NCBI GenBank assembly: GCA_949752745.1
Contig: OX457027.1
Span: 86,945,720 to 87,009,719, forward strand
Length of the DNA: 64,000 nt
Direction: 5' to 3'
DNA from: Protula sp. h YS-2021
Lineage: Eukaryota; Annelida; Polychaeta; Sabellida; Serpulidae
This document shows, piece by piece, positions 38,590 through 50,500 of this stretch; position 1 is the stretch's first letter; every line of letters starts with the position of its first letter. A model generated the notes under the pieces. The model saw only the letters and a list, made by a program, of their open reading frames with translations, did no database searches and had not been told where the DNA came from. Both the position numbers and the translations under genes were made by a program.

Positions 38590-41500
38590 ATGGACGGGGG
38601 TGAGAGAGACAGAGACAGAGAGAGGGTTGGGAGAGCGAGAAGGCCTTTAATGTCTCTGCGTTGCTTGGGCGTCAGGTGAAGAGGAACTCAGGAAGCCGCA
38701 TTCGTCTGAAAATCCAGTACGAGACGGAGGAAATCCAAGCCAGCACACGGTACGCCATCAAGGGCGTGAAGGTGAAGGCCGGCCGCGGAGACAACATCAC
38801 CGACACGGTCCACCTCAAGAACGACTTCTCCGCCCTCATCAACGGCATTGAGCGGAGCGATCTCGATATGGTCAGTCGCCCCGCCTCGGGTTTGGGGGTC
38901 GGGGGGGGGGGGGCGTGAGAGGAGGAAGGGTTGCGATCGTGGTAAGGGATGGAAGCGATATTGGGGCGTCCTGTTCAAACCAGCGACAAATATTTAGAAA
39001 AAAATCCTAATTAGAGGAAGAGTTTGCCTATGCTGCGTAAAAGTTATGTCCGTAGTATCGTTAAAAGTTATTTTAACAATTTAAAAAAAAAACTGATGAA
39101 GTATCTGTTGTCGTTTTTGTATTAATATATAAATGCATGTGTTTATATACCAAATTAAAAAATAGTTTTCATAATCGGTATTCTAATGGACATTTACTAA
39201 GCTTGTTGATGTGCTGTGCGACATTGGCTAATCGTTACATTCATTATCTCATTCACCAGGTGGCGTACGGTAATGGCTGATTGTTACACATATTGTTTCA
39301 TTCACCAGGTGGCGTACAACAATAGCGAATCGTTACACACATTGTTTCATTCACCAGGTGGCGTACGACAATGACTGATCATTACACACGTTGTTTCATT
39401 CACCAGGTGGCGTACGACAATAACTGATCATTACACACGTTGTTTCATTCACCAGGTGGCGTACGACAATGACTACATTCTAGTGAAGCAGGCGACCTCT
39501 CTGTTCATGGTGGTGAAGGGCTTCGGCTTCACGGTGCTCTACGACCGGCATGGCCGCATCTACGTCACGCTCGAACCTTACTTCGCTTCCAAGGTACACT
39601 CTCCGTGGCTAGTTCCCCACTCTGGTTGATGCTGTGACTTAACTGAAGCAAGGCCGATAGTGCAAAACCTAAGTAAAAAAAAAAAAAACAAAAAAAACAA
39701 AAAAAAACAAAAAAAAAATGCGTCTCTTTCCAACTAGAACGGCTGATTCGGGTTGTACCTTCGTACTCAAGTCGCAGTGGGATTTTAATCCACCGGCGTT
39801 TTGGCGAAAAACAAATTGCCTTTTTTGGATAGAATCGATGTGAATAAAAAGCCTCTTGAATATACACACGTCTTCTCATCTCCATACCTAACAAATCGAG
39901 GAAAAAAGAAAAAAAAGAAAAGAAAAAGAAAGATGAGGGGTGGAGACGGGAGGGAGTAGCAGGGACAGCTGATATGGCATGTGTATTGCATACGAGAAAC
40001 CATTTAAGCCCTATATATATAAATAAGTGCCGTTTTAAGTGAATGCTCTTTCTAGCCTGGGCTTAGCGTCGACAGTAATGATATAATGATATAAAGTAGT
40101 GTGAATCCGAGCTGCCGTCAGATTCACTACCTGAGGAGATTTGTTGGAGACTGGTTGCCTAATATGACGTCATAGTGATGCCATTGTCTGTTGTGAGTGA
40201 GCAGGCTGACGTGGTTTGATTGTCGTTTGCAGGTGCAAGGATTATGCGGCAATTATGACGGCGACACGTCGAATGAATTCGAAGTCGACAACGTGAACAA
40301 CAACTACGTGAACTTCCTCGCTGCCTACCTGCACTGTAACGTGCCCGTGGGCGATATCCAGGCCCTGGACGACCCCTGTGGGCTGCAGATCGATGTACGT
40401 ATCGACACACTTCCATGCCAACCCCCCCCCCCCCCCTTCCACCCCCACTCCCACCGCACCCCATTGAACAGATTGTGCTTTGTAGATTTACACGGAGAAT
40501 TGATTTAACACACCATATGAATGGAGGGCAGGCAAATTGTGTAAAACCAATAACGAGAGTTTTCAGTTTCTCATTCTGAAACCGCAGAAATGTTATTTTT
40601 ATTTCTACAAAATTTTGTTTTTTAAAATACCAAAAAATGAAAGTTTAAAAGGCTAGTTCCGTTTGGTTTGGCATGGAGAAAACTGTTCATAGCTCGATCT
40701 TAAATCAGAAGATATTGCTTAAATTCATGTGCATTGGCTTGATGTGTGAGCGAGTTTTTGAACACGCGTGTTTGCGGCGCAGGCTTTTGACTACGCCCGT
40801 AGAGACTGCAGTTTCCTGTACAACGAGACGTTCGGCGACTGTCGCGAGCTCGTCAACCTGGAGCTGTTCGTGGAGCGCTGTCACCACGACCTGTGCTCGC
40901 GCACCTCGCGCGTGGGCAACGGTCCGCTCTGTACCATCGTGTCCGCCATGGGCCACGAGTGCCTGCAGCGCGGTCACGTGCTTGGTCGCGACTTCACTGA
41001 TTGGATGCAGACCAACTGCGGAGGTCAGCACATCTTTTTTTGTTTGTGCGTGTGTGTTTATGTTTTGCAGGCAGGGAGAAGGCCATACATTAAGCACAAA
41101 ATTAACGGCAAACATTCCGTACTTCCAGTATGCAAAATTCATGACGTCATTTACTGTAACATTAGACTATGCATACCTCAAGATTTATTTCTTCGCTTGT
41201 TTGAAACAGCGCTGTGTTTTACGCCCCTTCGGTTGTGAAATAGAATTATGGTTTGAATTTAGTACGCGGATTATATACCAGATACTGACAGAGAGGTACT
41301 TGTCATACTTCAGGCTATGAAGGCTACCACTGCAGATCGGGTACTGTGTACGATACTTGCGCGGACATGTTTGGTAGCTGCCACTGCCAGGCCTACAGGA
41401 ACGAGGACATGGGCGGGCTGTGTCTGGAAGGATGCGCGTGCCGGCCTGGCGAAGCACTAGGTGCGATATCAATCCGCCACCCATTAAGTAGTGCCCGAAT

Positions 41501-44500
41501 ATTGATCCATGGTCGGCAGTTAACACTTATTGCTCTTAATGCATTTTGAAATTTCTCATGTGTTTTCGTTGTGTTTTACATATATTAATCAAATTCATAA
41601 GCATCTCTGATAAGTTACTATCATTTTAGGCTAATTTTTTTCCCATTTAACATAAAAAATATTTCAAGATTGCATGATAACATATGAAACAATGTTCCTT
41701 CAATTTTTTGACCAGATATTAGACGGGGATCCAGAGAATGTGTGCCTGTGTCTGAATGTACGTGTCTGGATCCTTACTCTCCGCCAGGATCACAAATAAA
41801 AAGTCCCGGCGAGGTATCCATGCGCGATTGCAAGACCTGGTGAGAACCACTAAAGAAACATCCTTAAATAATAACTGCTGTGAATATTTTTACTAATATG
41901 TCACTTATCATGGTTATCACGTTTTGCTCTGAGAACAGCATTTTTTTTTTTTTTTTTTTTTTGGGGGGGGGTTATTTTTTATGATTGTTGTTTATTTTGG
42001 CGTTATTTTATGCCGCAGCGTGTGCACCAACGGCACGATGGAGTGCGACGACCGCTACTGCGGCGATGAAGTGACGTGTAGCGGCGGCAAGGTGTACCGC
42101 GTGGGCATCACGGTGTGCGGTACGACATGCAGTGATTACAAGTACATAGACAGCTGCCCCGAGGATCAGCCGCTCGTCGACGGCTGCTACTGCCCCCCGG
42201 GCTTGCTCATCGATCACGAGGTGCGGCGCTAACTCTCCCCTCAGAAACAGAAAAAAACACCCCAAGCCCCTCCCCCCCCCCCCACGTCACAGACATACCT
42301 CAAACGCACATCATGCCCTGCTGCCCCCCTGGACTTACTTACCGACCACGAGGTGCGGCGCTATCATCCCCCCACCCCCCTCCCCTCCCCTGCTCTGAGC
42401 CCCACGCGACGCCCAGACGCACATACACTTAAAATTTACAGCTTTCAACAATGATTTGTTTACTCCATTACTTATTTGTTTCATCAAATATTTTTATATT
42501 TTATTGTTGTTGGTTTTTGAGAAGGTCTTGGAATCTGTTTGCTGAGTATTGTATTTTTGTTTGTTTTTAAGGGTAACTGCGTCATGCCGGATATGTGCCC
42601 GTGCAATTATAACGGCGAATTTTATGATCGCGAGGAGGAGCTCACTGTGGGCTGTAAGACATAGTGAGTGCACCTGCCCGTCTTTACGCCTCTATAAGTA
42701 GACTGCCTGGTGTGTGGATTGCCATTGAGTTGGTGAAGATGCTTGTGAATGAGCCGGGAGGGGGGGGGGGGGGTGGCGGTGAGAGGGTGGGGGGGGGGTT
42801 TCGCGTGGCGTACATGCACATGCCTGTATAGGCATCACGATTCAGTGCCTGTTAGGTGCTTCTCCCAATACCGTACCCTACAATTTATCACTGTGTGCTC
42901 GCATTCATCCCTCCTGTATTGTGGGGGAATCAAATGAGCAACAACCCCCCCCCCTCACCCCTCCTCCCACACCCGTCCCGTGTTGTGCGTTTGTATTTCA
43001 TGACGCCTGTCTGCGCCCCAGTGTGGGAGCGTCTTATCGGTGTTAAACACGAAGACTGCCCCGCCCTTTGCTCTAACGTGGGAGACCTACTCCCTTCTTG
43101 TCCCCCCCCCCCCCCCCCCATCCTCCTGAGTCGTGTAGGCTCCTGTGTCACGATGTTTTTCCGCTCTGCAGTGCCTGTGAGAGCGACTTATGGGAGGTCG
43201 TACACGAGGTGGAATGCCCCGCCTTCAGTCCTATCGTAGGGGGCTGAGCCCCCTCCTTGCCCCGCTCCCCCCCCCCTCCCACGTTCTGAAGGTTCCTGTA
43301 TCACGATGTTTCTCCGCTTTGCAGTGTCTGTGAGAGCGGCTTATGGGAGGTTGTGCACGAGGAGGACTGCCCCGCCGTCTGCTCCAGCGTCGGGGATCCT
43401 CACTATCGGACCTTCGATGGCAAGTCGTATACCTTCCAGGGCTCCTGTTCTTACACCATGGTCGAGCAGCTGGACGGTGCCTTCTTGGTGACGTCAGAGA
43501 ATATTGCGTGCGGCAGCAACGGTGTGACGTGCACGAAAGCCGTGGTCGTCTCGGTGTATGACGAGCAGGCTGACGTCATGAGAGACTTCCACCTCATCCA
43601 GGTAGCTTTTAATTTGCAGACGACATTTTATATTTGACCTGAGACTCTGGATCAAATAAAAGTGGTATATCTGTATAGGCCTTTTAAGACAGCTTTTTTC
43701 ATGACCATAGTAATTATCTTGCCCATAGTCTCATCGTTTTATAATTGAAATAGAAAGACAATAAACGAATTTAAAAAACTATACTCCTATAAAAAAAAAT
43801 GAACTTGTTGTTTTGCCCAGGGCAACCATATCGCGGTGCAGAACTATACGATTGACCCTGAGCCAGAGCAGTACTACGGCCGCGGCGTCCACGTCTACAT
43901 GAGTGGTCACATGTTCACCGTTCTCGATTTCGCAATAGGGCTGCGCGTCGTGTGGGATGGAGGTAGGTGTCGGGAAGTTGGGGGGGGGGGATCACGTCCT
44001 AATGACCGGTCATGTGTTAACGGTCCTCGATTTCGCGATAGGGCTGCCGGTCGCGATGGATGGGGGGGAGATCCCGGTAAAAATATGTTGAGGAGGGGCA
44101 TTTTGTCTGTACGAGGGGTCACGGGTTAACCGTTCTCGATTTGCGTCGTGATGGATGGGAGTAGATCCCGGTCCGGATTTGCGACAGATTTCATCGTTGT
44201 ATGGTATGGAGATAGGTGTGGCTGGGGAAGGGGCGTCAGGGGGTGTAGGTGTGGGGGTGTTGGTGAAGGTGGGGGGGGGATGTTCATATGGGAGGGCAGA
44301 GGGGCGTTCATCAGGGGGGGGGGGCGTTCGTGTATGCGGGGAATCATGTCTTTGTGATCGGTCCTGTCTCTCTATGCTCTCTACGCTATCTTCAGACGAC
44401 AATTGCGAAATCTCACCACCGCCTCGCCCTCCTCCCCCCACCTCCCTCTCGCCCCTTCCCCCCCCCCCCCCCCCTCAACCTGGCCGCCCATTCCTTTGCC

Positions 44501-47500
44501 TCGAACCTCCTGCATTTGTAGCTTCAAAGCTCTTAAAATGTTTGTTTCAAGGTATAGTATAATTTGTAAACAAAACTCTCTTACTATTTGACATTTTGTG
44601 TATATCTTTCAAATGCTGGGCGGTTTGTGTTTTCAGCTACCCGAGTGTACATCTACTTATCCTCTTACTGGAAGGAAAGTGTAGACGGTAAGGCCATCGT
44701 TTCTGCTCTTCATGTTTATTCCCAAGTTCGAGGTTGCGTCCTCGACTTTACAGCAGAATATTCTTCTCTCTCAATTGGATTCGGTTTACGTCACAGGAAT
44801 ACTTTCTATAAACATATAGCTATGAAAGAAGAAATTTGAGTTTATTCACACAGGCACTATATTGCTGAGTACATGTTTCGATGTGTAGTTTCTGGCTTAA
44901 AAGGTGCTTAAGTTATCTGTTTTATTAACGTATCAAATGCTTAAGTTATCGGGTAACAAAAGTGATGGATTGGCAGCTTGAGGACTCGTGACGTTGCAGG
45001 CATGTGCGGGAATTACGACGGGAATGCGGAGAATGACTTTCTGAATCACGGCTTCCAACCCTCCGAGGTGCAGAATTACGGCAATTCTTGGAGAGTGGTT
45101 AGCAATTGCCAGGCCATCGGTCAGCAGCTGAATACAAGCACTGCCCATGAGATCTGCGGCGTAAGCGTTTTCATAGTTTTCCTTTGGTGTTTTTAGGAGC
45201 CAGATTTATGATTTACAGGTAGATTTCAAAATAAAGCAAAGTAGAGTTTAAAATATGTATAGAAAACGTTGTAATATGTGAAAGACGGAATTCAACTTCT
45301 AAACAATATTTTTAAACGGTTGAAATATTGGATTAAAAATAAACAAACTCTGGCTACTCTGTTTCTATATCAAATAAAGCCTCAGTTTTCCGATTAAATG
45401 AGGCGTCCGTTGTAAAGAGTCCCTCATTTTCTACACAATATCATCACAATAATTTGGCTGTACAAAGAAATGAGGCATTTCGTAATCTTAATCACAATCC
45501 AATCCCATGAAAGTCAAAATCTTTTCTCCTCGTTACAAATACCTGACTAAAAATTTGGATTAAATCTCCGGATCACAAACACAGAAATTGTGGATATATT
45601 CGCCTGGGCGATTGCAGTTATCCCGAGAAAATACTTCTCGGGTGACTCCAATCAGTCAAATGAATACTGTCCATGTATTTGCATGTTAACGATGTATTTG
45701 CTGCCGCCAGCATAAGCTTTTAAACATTCGTTCATGACAGAAAAAGCCAACAGAAATAACATAGGAAAACGTTGAAAGCAAACAATAAGTTAAATTGCCT
45801 TACCCACTGAAAAGTATAGGGGCTGGGAACAGACAACTTGGGATGTAAATATCAGAGGGTTGGGACCGTTTACCGATAATGCGGGTGAGGGGGGAGGGGA
45901 GGGGCGCTTTACCGGTAATGCAGGGGTGAGAGTTAGACATTAGGGGTTAGAGTTAGACATTGGTGTTGTGAAAATTACACAGTCAAACCCGGAGCGATCG
46001 ACTTGGGCACGAGAGAAGTGTAAAGTGATCACGGATAGCAGCCTCTTCAAGGCGTGTCGCGACTCCCCCGACATGACCATCACGATGGTACAGATGTTCT
46101 ACAAAAACTGCATGATTGACGCCTGTGGGTAAGTCCGCCTTGCAATCCCCCCCCCCCCCCCCTACTAACACCAATTCCCATCCCATTCTTGTGTTATGTT
46201 TGTGTTATATTACTTTGAATGTTAAAATCAACATTTGTAATCTTCCCTGAACAAACCATTATTATTTGTTGACTTTATCAAGTTTTACGTACTTCCCGTG
46301 TGAAGCGGGATCTCGTGTACGTTTACCTAGCGTGCAATCCGCGTGATGTGTTGACGCAGGTGTAACCGCGGCGGCGACTGCGAATGTCTCTGTACAGCCA
46401 TCGCGGCCTTTGCCGAGGAGTGTAACAGATTCGGCGTGCCCGTGCAGTGGCGAAGCAACCAGCTGTGTCGTAAGTCACGTCATCAACCCTCACCGCCCTC
46501 CTCCCCCACCCTCCAAGTTTCAATATTAAAACTACTAAAGAGAGACAGACATTGCCCTGTTTATTGCCAAGATTGCAATTCAGAATGTTCTCACCTCTCC
46601 GTTTGTGATACACATATGTGCACTTTTTATGCTGATGACAAGATATCGGTTGTGGTCTGCAATTTAACTCTCGAAAATAAAGCGACCGACCATCTTCGAA
46701 TTCACTGAACATAAAGGATAACCACCTGATCGTGTTGCTTCATGGGTATTTTTTCAGCGATTATGTGTGAGGGAGGGACGCGATATCTACCCTGCGGTAA
46801 CATGTGTGAGCAGACGTGCCAAAACATCGGCCTTGACCCGGAGGACTACTGCATGATGACACACTGTATGGAAGGCTGTTACTGCCCGCCGGGCCACGTC
46901 AGGTGAGCCCCACTCCCGCCAACCCGCATCGAGTAAGCCAAACCCCCTCCCCCCACATCAAGTAAGTTGAACGCCCACCGGGCCAGGTCAGGAGAGCCCC
47001 ACGCTCGTCGGCCTACTTCGAGTAGGCCACACACCCGCCACGTCGCGTCACGTAAGGCTGACGCCCACCAGGCTACGTCAGATAGGCCGCGTGGCTGCGT
47101 CAAGTTAGCCCCATGCCCGCCAGATCACATGAAGTTACCCCCACGCCCGCCAGATCACATGAAGTTAGCTCTACACTCGCCAGGTCACGCGAAGCAAACC
47201 CTATTCCCAACATCACAAATCCATATCCACCGGTACTTTCTAGCGTATCAGTTCGTTTACATGTCATTGACAATACCACCTCTGCAATGCGTGTGTGCGA
47301 TGGCGATGGCTATGTGTGCGATGGCGATGGCTATGTGTGCGATGGCGATGGCTATGTGTGCGATGGCGATGGCTATGTGTGCGATGGCGATAACGGCTGC
47401 CTCGACAACTCCTTTTCCCCACCGCTTTGTCAATCGCTTTCTTTAAAATAAAGTGCCTTACATTATTTTTGAACCAAACTTTTTTGCGACCCTCATTCCC

Positions 47501-50500
47501 CTCTGCCCCTCCCCCCCTCCTACTTTGTGAAATCCTGGATCCGCTCGTTTTGCACGACAGCCATTTGAATATCCGTGGACGCCTTGTGGTGCCGCTTATT
47601 AGCGTGTAGAGTGCTTATCTATATGTGTTTGATTGACAGGAATGGGGAGGAGTGTGTGCCCGCCACGGACTGCCCATGCTACTATAAGGGCGGGATCTTC
47701 CCCGCCCACGAAGTGGCAATCATTGGTTCTACAAACTGGTAAGTACAGTGATCCGAAAAGCCCTACCGTAGCCCAGAGCACTGGTAGCACGAACCTGAAA
47801 GGAACGAGGGGCAAGGCTGAGAAATTGCGGAGTGTTTGGGTAATTTATGGGAAAACAGGGGCTGGAACCGGAAGGTTGGGGGGGGGGGGGATCTGCAGTA
47901 GTGCTGAATGCGCTCTCAGATGTTTATAATCAAATTAATGTAACTTTTACCGAAGTGTGGCGCCTAGAACCTTCCGTCAGTTCTGCTAGCAACCCCACAC
48001 CCTAACCCCTCACCGTAACCCCGCCCTCCTCCGCCGCCCCCCCCCCCCCCCAGTCCCAAGCCTTGCTTGTGTATGTGCCGCCCGGACAGCGCCTGCAGAT
48101 ATGTCCCCGTTTTGTCTTACAGCACCTGTGAGGGCGGCATCATGGACTGCGAGGAGTTTGAGTGCGAGGAGGACCACTTCCGGTGCGGCGAAGAGGAGCA
48201 CTGCATCCCCAACAACTACATATGCGACGGCCTGACTGACTGCGAGGGCGGCGAGGATGAGAGCGGCTGTAGTGAGTACATCCCCGCCAGCGGCGTTTAG
48301 GACAGCAGTCTGACGCTGGCATTCTACATCTCGTGATTTTATGAACAGCATTTTCAATAATTCAGTGCCACCGCTCCTATCTCGCTGCATGCTTGAAGTA
48401 CGACCAAAATAGACAAAGACAAATAACAGAATAACTTCTTTTTTTTTTAATATTTATATATAAATATATGTGTTGTATATAAGTGGGCGGATGTTGGTGG
48501 TTGCAGCGTACGAGTGTCAGCCTGGAGAGTTCTTGTGCCGCAGCGGGGGCAGGTGCATCAACGGGAGCTACGTGTGCGATGGTGAAAACGACTGCCTCGA
48601 CAACAGTGACGAGATCTACTGTAAGTCCAACTGCCTTAATCGTCACTCTCAGCAGTTGTTGCAACTCAAAAAGTCGCTGTACATAAAAACTCACCTTATA
48701 TTTTAAATAATTGTTCTGTTCTTAAACAAAAAACATTGTTTAATCACAAATGTGCCACTGTGACGTCACATTTCAATGCCAGGTTTCACAGACGGTTAAA
48801 GAACAAGTGTAATTGAAAAAAAGACGCATGATCTCATTTAAAACTGTGATTCTGAAAGCGTTCTTCAAATGTCCCGCCCATTTTGTAAATTTCGTTAATT
48901 GCGTTTACAGTCTTTTTTTCTGGTCATTTTTCTTTCATTAATACTTCAAATACTACACATGTTTGTGTCAGGTATCACCCCGTGTAGCAGGCGTGACCTG
49001 TTTGTGTCAGGCATAGCCCATTTTGTTTTCAGGCATCACCCGCTGTACTAGGACTGACATGTTTGCGTGCGAGTCCGGCAAGTGCATACCGGAAAGCTAC
49101 CGCTGTGACGGCGATCACGACTGCGGCATGTACGATCCCTCCGACGAGGCCGAGTGCGAATGTAAGCCACCCACCCCGTTCCCCCCTTCCCCACCCTCTT
49201 ACCCACTCCCTCCCCCACCCCGTTCCCCCTCCCCACCCCCTTACCCACTCCCTCCCCCACCCGTACCCCCTTCCCCACCCCCTTACTCATCCCCTCCCCC
49301 AGCCCGTTCCCCCCTTCCCTACCCCTTACCTACTCCCTTCCCCAACCCCTTACCCACTACCTCCCCCACCCCGTCCCCCCTTCCCAACCCCTTCTGGAAA
49401 GTTGCTAAAATTACCAGCGTTCTAATTAAAGTAAAAAAGACAATTTTTTATTTTAAAAGATTGATATAAATAGCGTGATTGCTCAGGCAATTTTGTGATG
49501 TCTGTGATCGTTGTAGGGGTAAATATTTTCCACGTGAAACGAAACGTAATGAATTAAAAAATGCATTTTAACGTTTACGTAATTTACGACTACTGCAACA
49601 AGTTCATCGTTTGTTGACATAAGGCAAGTACTCGTATTTAGCGGATACTTCATTTCAGACGGGGAGTGCGATGGGCGGGCTTACTTCCGGTGTGGCGATT
49701 ACCGGCAAGGCACGTGTATGCCCCTGGATCTGCGCTGTGACGGCCACGACGACTGTGGCGACGGCTCGGACGAACGCGGCTGCCGTAAGTGACCTTTTTT
49801 CTCTGTTTCGGATCACAGGATAGATGAGGAGGGGTGGGGGGGGGTGAGGGGAGGGATGCTTAAGTAATGCCTGACCTTCCCCTAGCACCACCGGCACGAT
49901 TTGAAAAATATATATATATATTTTTTTTTTAATTGGGGAAATGTGTCGCCCCCCATAGTACATTTCGGCGGTCCACCTAGCCATCACAACTCATATCTTC
50001 TGTGATCGTTGTGTCACGGTCTGTTCATCATTCAGGTTAACGACTGTGAACAGCTCCCCCCCCCTCCCGCCCCACGACGCATAGTGCTTTCGTTCTTTTT
50101 TATGCCTTTTACGCATTTTGATTGAATAATTTAAAAAGCTCAAGGTGACATCTGTTATGTTTGTCAGACGTGAAAAGTGACCACTGTCTTTTCAAATAAC
50201 GTTCTTCATTTCTTTATTTTATTTTTAATGATTGTTTACTTCCTAATCTGAGTCACAGTCGTCATAGAACCGACAGTTTGTGACAATAGACAGTGCAGTT
50301 TGTTTCCTGAAGAGCCCAGTCCCGTCGCCTCGTGTGCGCCGCTGTGGTAATGGAGTGTATCTTGTTACATACGTGTCAGGTGTTTGTAAGGAGCGGGTTA
50401 TGGACTACACCACCGACGACGGCCTCATGATGACGGATGAAGCACACTTCCTGCTGCTACAGGGCTCCCCTGTTTTATACAATTACATCCCCGCGTCAAC

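Noticed and set aside
43172..43240. Alternative exon upstream of exon 21
   Set aside because: It has a good acceptor but soon meets a stop and no donor; treated as a decayed copy.
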